Shown piece by piece: positions 53,421 to 62,790 of a DNA stretch of 64,000 nucleotides. Position 1 is the first letter of the stretch. Each line of letters starts with the position of its first letter. The notes below the pieces were generated by a model that was given only the letters and a program-made list of their open reading frames with translations, was not told where the DNA came from and searched no databases. The position numbers and the translations under genes are program-made. The DNA is taken from contig NZ_BMTY01000004.1 in the NCBI RefSeq assembly GCF_014649915.1, forward strand, positions 123,624 through 187,623. Reading direction: 5' to 3'. The DNA is from Streptomyces toxytricini. Lineage in GTDB: Bacteria; Actinomycetota; Actinomycetes; Streptomycetales; Streptomycetaceae.

Positions 53421-54407
53421 TCAGCCGCGGCGGATCGTGATCGTGGTCCAGGCGCCGACGTGGACGCGGTCGCCGTCGGAGAGCGGCACCGGGACGTAGG
53501 GCTGGATCGGGTCCTCGCCGCCGTTGATGGTGGTGCCGTTGGTGGAGTTCTGGTCCACGACCGCCCAGCTCAGGTCGGGCTGCTGGACGAGCACCGCGTG
53601 CTGGTGGGAGACGCCCGGGTCCTCCGGCGGCACCGACAGGTCGATATCGGGGGACTCCCCGGTGGAACCGCGGCGGCGGCCGATGGTGACCTGGCCGCCC
53701 GCAAGCGGAACGTGCTGCTCCGGGGAGTATGCGGGCAGGTTCAGCTGGGCCGCCTCCGGACCGCTGCGCTGCATCATCGCCAGGAAGTACGAGCGGTCGG
53801 GGGCGATCGTCACGGACCAGGAGCCGCCCCCTCGGGGCGGGAAGGGCTGCTGCGCCTGGGGCTGCTGGTGCGCCTGCTGCGGCTGGTGGGGGTGCTGCCG
53901 GTGCGGCTGGTACTCGTACGCGGGCTGCTGGTACTGCTGCTGCGGCACCTGCTGCTGCTCGTGCGACGGGGGCGGCAGCAGCCAGTCGTCCTCGCGGGAC
54001 AGCGGCTCGGCCGGCCGGTTCACCCGGGACGGCCGGGAGCCCTGGTACTCGAACGGGTCCTGCGGGAAGGCCGCGGGGGACGGCGCCGGCGGCGGGGGAG
54101 GCGTCCGCATCCCGGTGCCCCCGGTGAGCCCCTGCTCCTGGCCGGCCGACGGCTGGTACGGGGTGGCCGAGCGGGTCAGGAAGTTGTACCGGCACTCCTC
54201 GCAGAAAGGCGCCATTGCCTCGCGCGGGGTCCGGCACTGCGGGCACAGCTCCGCCTGCGCGGTCGGCTCACCGGCGGTGGGGGGGTAGCCGTAGCCGTAG
54301 GAGGGTGAGGACGCGGACGACGCCCCCGCGGCGGCAGCCATGCGGTGGCCGCAGACCTCGCACCAGTCGTCGGAGGCGGACTGGTGCCCATTAGGGCAGG
54401 TCGGCAT
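53421..54407 (-). CDS. FHA-domain protein with paired N-terminal zinc ribbons
   Basis: A 328-aa cytoplasmic protein. The N-terminus has two zinc-binding modules: CPNGH-x7-CEVC (Cys4, His8, Cys16, Cys19) and CPQC-x10-CEEC (Cys55, Cys58, Cys69, Cys72). A Gln/Pro-rich low-complexity linker (about 85-195) follows. Residues about 225-325 form an FHA domain with GRRRG, SHQHAVL and NSTNGTTING, which bind phosphothreonine. It is the last gene of the leftward kinase-phosphatase block and a natural reader of PknG phosphorylation. It differs from GarA/OdhI, which lack zinc ribbons and carry an N-terminal phosphorylation motif. Confidence 0.88.
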   Translation of the reverse strand: MPTCPNGHQSASDDWCEVCGHRMAAAAGASSASSPSYGYGYPPTAGEPTAQAELCPQCRTPREAMAPFCEECRYNFLTRSATPYQPSAGQEQGLTGGTGMRTPPPPPAPSPAAFPQDPFEYQGSRPSRVNRPAEPLSREDDWLLPPPSHEQQQVPQQQYQQPAYEYQPHRQHPHQPQQAHQQPQAQQPFPPRGGGSWSVTIAPDRSYFLAMMQRSGPEAAQLNLPAYSPEQHVPLAGGQVTIGRRRGSTGESPDIDLSVPPEDPGVSHQHAVLVQQPDLSWAVVDQNSTNGTTINGGEDPIQPYVPVPLSDGDRVHVGAWTTITIRRG

Positions 54408-54451
54408 GGCGGCTCTTCCCCCTTCAGCCTGCCTCGTCGGGGCAGGTCCTC

Positions 54452-55777
54452 TCAGGTCTTCTTGACTCGGACGGTCTTGGTCGAACGCGTTTCGAGCGTC
54501 ATCTCGTCGGCGTCCGCAACCTTCGCTTTCAGCCGCACAGTACCCGCCGCGGCATCGACGACATCCACCACCTTCGCCAGCAGGCGGGCCGTGTCCGCGT
54601 TCCCGGAGACGCTCGCGAGTTGCACCGCTCGCCCCAGCTTGGCCGTGGCACCATCGACATCGCCCAGTTTGCGGGCTTCCAGGCCCTGTTGGATAGCCTG
54701 CGCGAGCTCCGCCTGTCCCGTGTAGTGCGCGACCTGCGGATTGATGGCCGTGGAGGTGGCCGGATCGGCCGTCCACACCACCCGGACCAGACCCTGGCCG
54801 AGCACGGACGGCGGCCCGCCCGCCGCCCCCGGCAGGACGAGGGAGGCCCGGGCGGCCAGCATCTCCTGGCCGACGGCCGCCGGGGGGACGTGCACGCACA
54901 CGTGGTACTCGCGGCTCTCGTCGCCCCAGGAGCCCGTCGGGTAGTCGCCGGTGCGCGGGCCGGCCTCGGTGCGCCGGCCGCTGAGGTCCTCGACGCTCGG
55001 GGAGACCTGCTTGACGTACCGGACCTCCGCGCCGACCGGGGTCCACAGGCGCAGGGCCACGTCGGCGACCTCCTTGCCCATGGCCTTCTCCATCATGAGC
55101 GTGAAGTCCTCGGTGAGGCGGGCGGGGTCGGCGACGATGTCGGCGGACCCGAGCAGCGCGCTCGCGACGCCCCTGACCTCCTTGACCTCCCAGTCGGTGC
55201 CCACGCCGCGGGCGTCGCAGGTGAAGCGGCCCGCGCAGGACTCCAGGACGGCCCGCAGGGCGGCCGGGTCCTCGTGCTCGTTGCGGCCGTCGGTGAGCAG
55301 GATGCCGTGCCGGATCGCCGCGGGGGACTGGCGCAGCAGGCCGTCGGCGAGGCGCAGCCAGGTGCCGATCGCGGTGCCGCCGGAGGGGGTGAGGCCGCCG
55401 AGGGCCTCCTTCGCGCGGGCCCGGGTGGCCCGGTCGGCGACGGCGAGGCGGCCCTGGCCGGGGTAGACCTCGCGGGCGATGTGGGTCCCGGCGATGACGG
55501 CGAACCAGGTGCCGTCCCGCAGGGTGTCGATCGCGGCGGCGGTGGCCTCGCGGGCGCCGCGCATCTTCTCCGGCGGGTAGTCCATGGACCCCGAGCAGTC
55601 GACCATGACGACGACCGCGGCCGGGCCGCGGGCCACGGAGGCGCGGGTGGCGGCAGCGCCGCCGGTGGAGGTGACCGTGAGGATGGCGTGCACCTCGCGC
55701 CCGCCCTCGGGGAGGAACTCGTTCTGGTAGACCTCCACGCTGAAGTGCGGGGCGCTCGGCTTGGCGAAGTTCGCCAT
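54452..55777 (-). CDS. VWA-domain protein, TerY-P triad type
   Basis: A 441-aa protein starting MANFAKPSAPHFSVEVYQNE. The VWA domain holds a complete MIDAS site, DCSGSM (Asp60, Ser62, Ser64), with LTPSGGTAIGTWL and LLTDGRNEHED completing metal binding. A beta-rich domain (about 230-370) and a helical C-terminal domain (about 375-441, EARKLGDVDGATAKLGRAVQLA) follow. Proteins with this layout occur with a kinase and a PP2C phosphatase in the TerY-P triads of stress-response systems. It lies 128 bp downstream of the phosphatase gene. Its ligand is unknown; metal-dependent scaffolding is the usual inference. Confidence 0.88.
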   Translation of the reverse strand: MANFAKPSAPHFSVEVYQNEFLPEGGREVHAILTVTSTGGAAATRASVARGPAAVVVMVDCSGSMDYPPEKMRGAREATAAAIDTLRDGTWFAVIAGTHIAREVYPGQGRLAVADRATRARAKEALGGLTPSGGTAIGTWLRLADGLLRQSPAAIRHGILLTDGRNEHEDPAALRAVLESCAGRFTCDARGVGTDWEVKEVRGVASALLGSADIVADPARLTEDFTLMMEKAMGKEVADVALRLWTPVGAEVRYVKQVSPSVEDLSGRRTEAGPRTGDYPTGSWGDESREYHVCVHVPPAAVGQEMLAARASLVLPGAAGGPPSVLGQGLVRVVWTADPATSTAINPQVAHYTGQAELAQAIQQGLEARKLGDVDGATAKLGRAVQLASVSGNADTARLLAKVVDVVDAAAGTVRLKAKVADADEMTLETRSTKTVRVKKT

Positions 55778-55905
55778 GGGCGGGACTCCTCGGGTCCTGG
55801 GCAGGGGTGGGGAGGGGCTCACCTGTGCTGCTCGCGGAGGGACGGGCCGGCTCCGGGGAGCGGTGCGGCCGGCACGGCCGGTCCGGCGGACCCGGACCGG
55901 CCGGC

Positions 55906-57498
55906 TCAGGCCCGGGGGTGCGCTGCCGCTTCCGCTCGCGGGGAGGCGTCCGCGGCCGTGCCGTCCGCCGGCGGGGCCGCGAACGGCACCACGGCCACGG
56001 TGACGTTGTCGTGGCCGCCGCCGTCGAGGGCGTGCCCGACGAGGACCTGCGCGCCGTGCAGGGGCCGGACGGCCGCGTCCGCGGGCAGCACCCGGGCCAT
56101 GTCGACGGCGGACTCGGCGTAGTTCCACAGCCCGTCGGTGCAGACCACGACGACGCCCGCATGGTCCGGCCGGAAGGTGGCCGTGTGCGGCTCCAACTCG
56201 TACGCGTCCGCCCCGAGCCAACCGGTGATGGCGTGCGCGCGGGCGTCCGCGTACGCCTCGGCCTCGCCCATCAGGCCGGCCGCGACCATCTGCGCCGCCC
56301 ACGAGTCGTCCTCGGTCAGCCGCCGCGGAAGCGCCCCGCGGTCGTCCGGGACCCAGTAGGCGCGGCTGTCGCCGACCCAGCCGACGGTCAGCAGGCCGCC
56401 GCTGACGACGGCGCCGACCAGGGTGCACGCCGGGGCGTTCTGCGCGCCGGGGACCTCCGGGGCGAGGGCGGTCACGGCGTCCGCCGCGGCCAGGATCGCC
56501 CGGTGCATGGCCTCCTTCGGGTGGGTGCCGCGGGGGAGGGCCTCCAGCAGGGTCTCGTTCGCCGCGGCGGCCGCGGCGGCCGAGGCGTCGTCCGGCCGGC
56601 TGGCCGAGGACACACCGTCGCACACGATGGCGACGGTGGCGGTGGAGCCGTCGGCGAGGGCCGTGGCGGCCACCGCGAAGGAGTCCTCGTTGCGGTGGTG
56701 GCGCAGCCCGCGGTCGCTGACCGCGGCGACGCTGCCGAGCTCCTCCTCCACGTGGTCGCGCTCCCGCGGCTGGGCGTGGCCGCAGTGCTCGCAGTAGCCG
56801 TCGGTGTCGACCCGGCCGGCCCGGCAGGCGACGCACGTCTTCCTGCCCGCCGCCTCGTGTCCGGGCGGGGTGCTGCCGTACGGGGCTTCGGCCGCGGCCG
56901 CGGCCCACGGGGAGGCGCCGGGCGCGTCGGGACCGCCGTACGGCCGGTCGTGGCGGGTCTCGCCGCCGCCGTACGCGGGGTCCTGCGCGGCCGCCGGATC
57001 CGCCGGTCCGGAAGGCGCCGGGGCGGCGGGCTCCGGCGCGGGGGCGGGCGGGGCCGCGGGCCCGGGCTCCGGGGCGCAGGCCGGGTCGGCGAGGTGGTAG
57101 CCGTCGCCGGTCCACCCGGCCGGAGCGGAACCGGCCCCGGCGTCCTGCGCGGCCCCGCCGTCGCCCCACGCGGGGGACGGGGATGCCGGGACGCCGGAGG
57201 GCGCGGGCCCCGCCGCCGGCGGGGCCGGCGGGTCACAGGGGCCGGGGCCCGCCGCGTCCCACGGGGAGGCACCGCCCGCCGGCCACGGCGGGGCCGGAGG
57301 CCGGCCCGGCGACACGGCGGCGCGGGCCGCCGCCGGGGCGGGCGCCGGAGCCGGGACGGGCAGGGCCAGAGTCGGGTCGTCCGCCGGCAGGGGCGGCGGG
57401 AACGCGCAGACGGGGGAGCCGCAGTAACCGCAGAAACGGTCCCCCTCCTCCAGGGGCTCCGCGCAGCTGGGGCAGCCAGACGGCCGATGCATCGACAT
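55906..57498 (-). CDS. PP2C-family Ser/Thr phosphatase with zinc ribbons
   Basis: A 530-aa protein. Two zinc ribbons flank a long Pro/Ala/Gly-rich linker: CPSC-x10-CGYC (Cys9, Cys12, Cys23, Cys26) and CVAC-x11-CEHC (about 218-237). The PP2C domain (about 250-515) has SDRGLRHHRNEDSF, VCDGVSSA, VGWVGDSRAYW, CTDGLWNY and GHDNVTVAVV, which supply the metal-binding Asp residues. It is translated from an ATG (or a TTG one codon earlier) within 5 bp of the kinase stop, so kinase and phosphatase are coupled. It probably dephosphorylates PknG targets or the kinase itself. Confidence 0.9.
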   Translation of the reverse strand: MSMHRPSGCPSCAEPLEEGDRFCGYCGSPVCAFPPPLPADDPTLALPVPAPAPAPAAARAAVSPGRPPAPPWPAGGASPWDAAGPGPCDPPAPPAAGPAPSGVPASPSPAWGDGGAAQDAGAGSAPAGWTGDGYHLADPACAPEPGPAAPPAPAPEPAAPAPSGPADPAAAQDPAYGGGETRHDRPYGGPDAPGASPWAAAAAEAPYGSTPPGHEAAGRKTCVACRAGRVDTDGYCEHCGHAQPRERDHVEEELGSVAAVSDRGLRHHRNEDSFAVAATALADGSTATVAIVCDGVSSASRPDDASAAAAAAANETLLEALPRGTHPKEAMHRAILAAADAVTALAPEVPGAQNAPACTLVGAVVSGGLLTVGWVGDSRAYWVPDDRGALPRRLTEDDSWAAQMVAAGLMGEAEAYADARAHAITGWLGADAYELEPHTATFRPDHAGVVVVCTDGLWNYAESAVDMARVLPADAAVRPLHGAQVLVGHALDGGGHDNVTVAVVPFAAPPADGTAADASPRAEAAAHPRA

Positions 57499-57501
57499 CA
57501 A

Positions 57502-60330
57502 TCACACCCACGTCCGGGGACGGAAACGGTTGGCCCGCTCCACCAGTTCGATCCTGTCCTCACCGCGCTGCGCCAGCCGCGCGAGGACGCGGTACGAGCG
57601 CTCCAAGCCGAAGCGCAGGCCCCGCTCGTCCAGTTGACTGCCGAGCAGCGTGGTCCGGCCGGGGTCCGTCCCCCGGCTACCCGACAGTACCCAGTCCAGG
57701 GCCGAGCCCAGAACCTCCACCGACAGCCGTTCCTGCCGCTCCGCGTCCAACCCGAGCCGCTCCAGCGCCTCCACCTGCGCCGCAGCCGCCACCAGATCCG
57801 GCAGCAGGCCCTCTCCGGGAGAGCGGTCGCGCAGACGTGCCCGTACCGCCGCCACCCGGGCGGCGGTGTAGTGGATGGAGGACTCCGGGACGGACTCCAG
57901 GGTGCGCACCGCCGCCTCGCGGTCCCCGGCGGCCAGTTGGACGCGGGCAAGCCCGAACGCGGCGCTCACGAAACCCGGGTCGGTGGCCCACACGAGCCGG
58001 TAGTACTCGGCCGCGTTGTCCAACTGCCCCAGGACCTCGGCGCACAGACCCAGCGCCAGCTTCGGCGCGGGCTCGCCGGGGAAGGCGTCGTAGACCGCGT
58101 CGAAGGACAGGGCGGCGACCGCGTCCTCCCCGCCGGCCAGCGAGACGACGCCGCGGGCCCACACCACCCGCCAGTCGTCCGGATGTGCGGCCTCCAGCTC
58201 GGCCAGGGCGGCGCCCGCGGCGGCGGTCCGGCCCAGCTCCAACCGGGCGCGCAGCGCCCGCAGGCGCAGCTCGACCGAGTCCGACGGCGCCGCGGCCAGG
58301 GCGGCCGGCAGGTCGGCCGGGGCGGAGGCCAGCAGTCCGGCGAGGAACCCGGCGTTGGGGTCGCCCGGATCGACGAGCGGCAGCGGCAGGGCCAGCGCCA
58401 TCTCACGGGCGTCCGCGACGGCCCGCCGGACGGCCGCCGGCCCGGCCGCCGGCCCGGCGGCCGGACCGTCGGCCGCGGCCTCCGGACGGGATACGGCCGC
58501 GCCTTCGGCCGCCGCCGACGGGTCACGGCGGGGCGCCGGGACGGCGCTCGCCCGGTGGGTCGCCTCGACTCCGAGGGGCGCCGCGGCCGGGACCGCGGCG
58601 GCGGGAGCCGCGGGGCCTCCGCCTGCCGGTGCCGTTGCCAACGCGGTGACGGCCGGCGTTCCTTCCGCCGCGGCGGGCCGCGTACCGCGGCCGGCGAGGC
58701 CGATCAGGCGGCCGAGGAGCGCGCCGTGGCCGGGCACCGGCCGCGCCCCCAGCCGGGACACCTCCGCATCCGTGGCGTCCGCGAACAGGCGCGTGTCCGG
58801 GACCCGCAGCTCCGGTCCGAACAGCGTCGACAACTGCGGCCGCGGGCGGCCCGTCTGCAGGGCGACGACCTCCCGCAGCACACCCGTCAACTGGTCCGCC
58901 ATCTCCTGAGCGGACGAGAACCGCCGCCCCGGATCCGGATCCGTCGCCCGCACGAGGAGCCGGTAGAACGACTCGTACCGCCGGAACACCTCGATGTGCT
59001 CCGGGTCCGGCAGCGAATCCGCGAACACGGTCGTATAGCCCTGGAAGTCGAAGGTCAGGACCGCCAGTGTCCGCGCCACCGTGTACAGGTCGGAGGCGAC
59101 CGACGGGCCCGCCTCCGCGACCTCCGGCGCCTGGTAGCCGACCGTGCCGTATATCGCCGACTCGGCGTCGTCCATCCGGCGCACCGCGCCCATGTCGATC
59201 AGCTTCAGCTGGTCCTGCTGCTGGATCGCGTTGTCGACCTTGAAGTCGCAGTAGAGCAGGTTCCTGCTGTGCAGGTGACCGAGCGCCTCCAGCGCCTCGA
59301 TCCCGTACGCGCAGGCCTGCTCCACCGGGAGCGGGTCGCGGCGCCCGTCCGGCCGGCGCCGCCCGTTCGCGATCTCCTTCAGCGACTTGCCGCCGACGTA
59401 CTCCATGACGATGTACCCGTCCAGCGAGCCGGTCCGCTGGTCCAGGTGCTCCACGAAGTTGTAGATCCGCACGATGTTGGAGTGCTCGATCTCCGCGAGG
59501 AACCGGCGCTCCGATATGGCCGCCGCCATCGCGTCTTGGTCGCCGGTGTCCAGCAGGCCCTTGAGGACCACCCACCGGTTGGAGACGGCCCGGTCGACCG
59601 CCAGGTACACCCAGCCCAGGCCGCCGTGCGCCAGGCAGCCCGCGACCTCGTACTGGCCGTGCACGACGTCGCCCGGGCGCAGCTTCGGCACGAAGGAGTA
59701 CGGGTGCCCGCACTTGGTGCAGAACCCCTCCGTCCGGCCCTTCCGGTCGCCGCGGGCCCGGCCCACCGGGGCCCCGCAGTCGGCGCGCGAGCAGAACCGC
59801 TTGCGCTCCGGCACCTCCGGGTTCTGCAGGACGGCCGCCGACGGGTCCGGGCGCGGCACCTCGGGAACGCTGACCAGCCCGGCCCCGAGCCGGCTGCGGC
59901 CCGACGAGCCGGCCGACGAGCCCGAACTGCGCACCGACACCGAACGGTCCGACGCCACACCGGCCAGCCGGCCGGACACCGAGCGCCGCGACGACGACGA
60001 GCGCGACGAGCGGGAGGAGCGCGCGGACGCCGAGCCGGCGGAGCGCGCCGAGGTCGAACCGGACCGGCCGGAGCCCCGCGAACCCTGCGGGCCGGGGTGC
60101 CGGGCCGGGCTTGTCATGCCCGTCGGCGGCGACACCAGCTCCGCGGCACCCCCTGGAGCGGCAGCTCCCGGCGCGGCGCCTCCCGGCCCCGCGGCACCCG
60201 GCGCCGGAACACCCGGCTCCGTGGCGGCGGGAGCCAGCCCGCACGTCCCGCAGTACAACCCGCCGCCGCCCATGTCCTCGTACGCCCCCGGGCAGCCGGG
60301 GCGGGCGCACGCGGTCCCGACCTGGCTCAT
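57502..60330 (-). CDS. pknG: PknG-like Ser/Thr protein kinase
   Basis: A 942-aa soluble kinase with the PknG layout. It has N-terminal zinc sites (Cys8, Cys13, Cys27, Cys30), a Ser/Arg/Gly-rich linker, and a second cysteine module (CSRADC to CTKC, about 180-212). The kinase domain (about 225-480) has a glycine loop LAHGGLGWVYLA, the ATP Lys in WVVLKGLL, catalytic loop LLYCDFKVDN (no HRD) and LIDMGAV in place of DFG. A C-terminal TPR domain (about 680-940) follows. PknG regulates glutamate and 2-oxoglutarate metabolism through FHA proteins. In mycobacteria it is encoded with glnX and glnH, as here. Its end is coupled to the PP2C gene. Confidence 0.9.
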   Translation of the reverse strand: MSQVGTACARPGCPGAYEDMGGGGLYCGTCGLAPAATEPGVPAPGAAGPGGAAPGAAAPGGAAELVSPPTGMTSPARHPGPQGSRGSGRSGSTSARSAGSASARSSRSSRSSSSRRSVSGRLAGVASDRSVSVRSSGSSAGSSGRSRLGAGLVSVPEVPRPDPSAAVLQNPEVPERKRFCSRADCGAPVGRARGDRKGRTEGFCTKCGHPYSFVPKLRPGDVVHGQYEVAGCLAHGGLGWVYLAVDRAVSNRWVVLKGLLDTGDQDAMAAAISERRFLAEIEHSNIVRIYNFVEHLDQRTGSLDGYIVMEYVGGKSLKEIANGRRRPDGRRDPLPVEQACAYGIEALEALGHLHSRNLLYCDFKVDNAIQQQDQLKLIDMGAVRRMDDAESAIYGTVGYQAPEVAEAGPSVASDLYTVARTLAVLTFDFQGYTTVFADSLPDPEHIEVFRRYESFYRLLVRATDPDPGRRFSSAQEMADQLTGVLREVVALQTGRPRPQLSTLFGPELRVPDTRLFADATDAEVSRLGARPVPGHGALLGRLIGLAGRGTRPAAAEGTPAVTALATAPAGGGPAAPAAAVPAAAPLGVEATHRASAVPAPRRDPSAAAEGAAVSRPEAAADGPAAGPAAGPAAVRRAVADAREMALALPLPLVDPGDPNAGFLAGLLASAPADLPAALAAAPSDSVELRLRALRARLELGRTAAAGAALAELEAAHPDDWRVVWARGVVSLAGGEDAVAALSFDAVYDAFPGEPAPKLALGLCAEVLGQLDNAAEYYRLVWATDPGFVSAAFGLARVQLAAGDREAAVRTLESVPESSIHYTAARVAAVRARLRDRSPGEGLLPDLVAAAAQVEALERLGLDAERQERLSVEVLGSALDWVLSGSRGTDPGRTTLLGSQLDERGLRFGLERSYRVLARLAQRGEDRIELVERANRFRPRTWV

Positions 60331-61586
60331 GCGTCCTCCCCTCCCGGCCCCACGGGCCCGTCCTGCTGCGGGGCCAGCGCCTCCGCTGCCGCCTGCTGGT
60401 AGCGCAGCACCGCCTGCTCGGCGGCCCGCAGGTCGCACGGCGCGCTCCACAGCATCCGCCGCGCCGTGTCGTACCGCTCTACCAGCACCACGTCCTCCGC
60501 GAGGCCGTGCCGGGCGACCTTCGCCCGATAGGCGTCCAGCCGGCCGCGCAGCTCGGCGCGCACGGCCAGCGGAGCCGTCACCGCGGTCAACGACTCGCGG
60601 GCCCGGCAGAGTTCCTCCTCGGCCCGTTCCTCCAGCGCGTCCAGCAGCGGCGACAGCCGGTGCCAGCGCGCGGTGCGCCGGTATTCGGCGGCCAGCGCCA
60701 GCTGCTCCTGCAGCGCGGTCGGCGGACCGCTCACCGCGGGCACCTCCGACGCCGCGATCTTCGCCAGCACCTCGGTGCGCGCGGCCCGGGCCTCCGCCAG
60801 GGTCCGGTCGGCCCGGGAGAGGACGTCCCGCAGGGCGACCAGCCGCTGCTCGGCGTCCTGCCGGACGGCCAGCACCGCCTCGACCTCCCGGCGTACGTCC
60901 TCCAGCGCGAGCGCGGCCCGGTCGTAGCGGCCGGTGTCGGGGCGGCCTCCGCCCGGCGCGGAGCTCCCCGCGGCCGACTGCCAGAACGCCAGCGGATCGG
61001 CGATGACCTGCTCGCGCAGATCCGCCAGCTCCGCGGTGATCGCCTCCAGGTCGTCGCCCGCGGGGTGCTCGCCGGGGCGGACGCCCACCGAGTGGGCCAG
61101 CGACCGGGTGCGACGCAGCTCCGCCGCCAGCAGGTCGATCCGGGCGGGCAGCGCCGACCACACCGCGTCGGCGGCGACCACCACGTCCAGGGAGCCCGCG
61201 TACAGCTCGTTCATCCGGGCCACCAGCTCCGCCAGCGAGAACCGCTCGGCCAGGCCCGCTCCCCCGGCCGCGGCGCCGGCGATGTGCACGCCGGGCCCGC
61301 GCAGCCGCTCCGTCAGGTCGACCAGGTCGTCCCGGCTGAGCCAGCGCCGCCGCTCCCGGATGGCGCGGGCCGCGGCCAGCGCCCCGCTGTAGGCGTCGAA
61401 GTACGTCCACAGCCGGCTGATGGCGGCGTCTGCGGCGGCCCAGCGCTCCTTGGTCACCCCGGCCAGGCCGGCGCCCTCCAGCAGGCGCCGCCCGGCGTGG
61501 TCCTGGAGCGCGAGCAGGGAGGTCTCGACAGCCTCGTGCTCCGCCCCGAGCCGGGCCAGCGCACGGTCGACGTCGTCCCGGTCCAT
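60327..61586 (-). CDS. Helical protein of unknown function in the PknG operon
   Basis: A 419-aa protein almost entirely alpha-helical, with Ala/Arg/Glu/Leu-rich heptads suggesting coiled coils (for example LEDVRREVEAVLAVRQDAEQ and LRDVLSRADRTLAEARAA). There is no signal peptide, membrane helix or catalytic motif. It ends inside the pknG start (overlap of 4 bp), so it is translationally coupled to the kinase. The start is uncertain: ATG 61586 is conservative, and in-frame GTG codons up to about 61710 would add a Gly/Glu-rich leader. It is a candidate adaptor between GlnH/GlnX and the kinase, by position only. Confidence 0.7.
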   Translation of the reverse strand: MDRDDVDRALARLGAEHEAVETSLLALQDHAGRRLLEGAGLAGVTKERWAAADAAISRLWTYFDAYSGALAAARAIRERRRWLSRDDLVDLTERLRGPGVHIAGAAAGGAGLAERFSLAELVARMNELYAGSLDVVVAADAVWSALPARIDLLAAELRRTRSLAHSVGVRPGEHPAGDDLEAITAELADLREQVIADPLAFWQSAAGSSAPGGGRPDTGRYDRAALALEDVRREVEAVLAVRQDAEQRLVALRDVLSRADRTLAEARAARTEVLAKIAASEVPAVSGPPTALQEQLALAAEYRRTARWHRLSPLLDALEERAEEELCRARESLTAVTAPLAVRAELRGRLDAYRAKVARHGLAEDVVLVERYDTARRMLWSAPCDLRAAEQAVLRYQQAAAEALAPQQDGPVGPGGEDA

Positions 61587-61717
61587 CAACGCCGACTGCG
61601 CCTCCAACGACCGTGCCTCCACCGGCCCCGCCTCCGCTCCTGCGCCGTCCCGCCGGGGATCCCCGGCGTCCGGCTCCGATTCTTCCCCGCCGGGGCGGCC
61701 TACCCCTGCCACCGCCG

Positions 61718-62785
61718 TCAGTCCCGGTACTTGGGGGCGGGCGGCCCGGCCACGCCGGGCAGCACGGGCCCCAGGTGGCGGGCGTAGGCCTGCATCCACG
61801 GGCTGCCGCCGCCTCCGGCGCGGTAGTCCTCCAGCACCTTGTTGACGCGGCGCACCAGGTCCGGGGCGCCCTTGTGCATCGCCACCCCGTAGAACTCCTT
61901 GGTGAACGGCGACCCCACGAGCCGCACCGAGGGGTCCTGCGCGGCCTGCCCGGCGGCGAGCGCGTTGTCGGTGATGATGCCGTCCACCTCGCCGAGCTGG
62001 AGCCGGACCAGGCAGTCCAGCTGGTTCGGGACGCTGACCGGGACCGCCCCGTACGCCTGTGCCTTCAGGGCGGTCTCCGCCGTCGAGCCGGCCGCCGTGC
62101 AGATCCGGCGGTCCTTCAGCGAGGCGTCGTACCCGGTGATCGGGGAGCCCTTCGGCGCGAGCACCTGCTGCCCGGCCTCGAAGTACGCCGTCGAGAAGGC
62201 GACGTCCTCCAACCGCTTGCAGTTGATCGTCATGGTGCGCACGACGACGTCCACCCGGCCCTCCTGGAGGGCGGGGATGCGCTGGTTCGTCGGGATGGCC
62301 CGGTAGATGACCGCGTTCTCGTCGCCCAGGATGTCCTTGGCTATCGCCCGCACCAGGGCTATGTCGAAGCCGTCGAGGCGGCCGTCGACCGGGTTGCGGT
62401 ACCCCCACGCGAAACTGTTCTGGTCCACGCCGGCGACGAGCTTGCCCGCCTTGCGGATCCGCTCGATCGTCGGGCCGTCGCCCGCGGACGGGCGCAGGCT
62501 GGCCTCCGGGTCCGGGCAGGTGTCGGTCAGCGTCCACGGCGCCTGCGGGACGGCCGCGACGGAGCCCGGCGGGCGGACCGCGGCCGCAGGGCCGTCCTCC
62601 GGGGCCGCCTGCGCCAGCGGCAGCAGCACGGCCGCGGTCAGCGCGCAGGCCGCGGCCATCGCGCTGACCCCGCCCCACCCGCGCAGCCGCCGGGCGAGCC
62701 GGCGCATCCGCGGCGGCCGGGTCCGCCCGCCCGCCGGGCCGCCGCCGCGGGGGGCTTCGTCCTCGCGCCTCACGCCTGTCCGCAT
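61718..62785 (-). CDS. glnH: GlnH-like amino-acid-binding protein (SBP family 3)
   Basis: A 355-aa exported binding protein. After a signal or anchor region (AMAAACALTAAVLLPLAQA) the mature domain has the SBP-bac-3 signatures KLVAGVDQNSFAWGYRNP, GFDIALVRAIAKDILGD, RTMTINCKRLEDVAFSTAYFEAG (split by key residues Arg, Thr, Asp) and AAGSTAET. No lipobox cysteine is evident, so it may remain membrane-anchored by its N-terminal helix. No ABC permease or ATPase lies nearby, which supports a sensory role with GlnX. The start ATG has AGGTGACAGCG upstream and follows glnX by 5 bp. Confidence 0.88.
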   Translation of the reverse strand: MRTGVRREDEAPRGGGPAGGRTRPPRMRRLARRLRGWGGVSAMAAACALTAAVLLPLAQAAPEDGPAAAVRPPGSVAAVPQAPWTLTDTCPDPEASLRPSAGDGPTIERIRKAGKLVAGVDQNSFAWGYRNPVDGRLDGFDIALVRAIAKDILGDENAVIYRAIPTNQRIPALQEGRVDVVVRTMTINCKRLEDVAFSTAYFEAGQQVLAPKGSPITGYDASLKDRRICTAAGSTAETALKAQAYGAVPVSVPNQLDCLVRLQLGEVDGIITDNALAAGQAAQDPSVRLVGSPFTKEFYGVAMHKGAPDLVRRVNKVLEDYRAGGGGSPWMQAYARHLGPVLPGVAGPPAPKYRD

Positions 62786-62790
62786 CGCTG

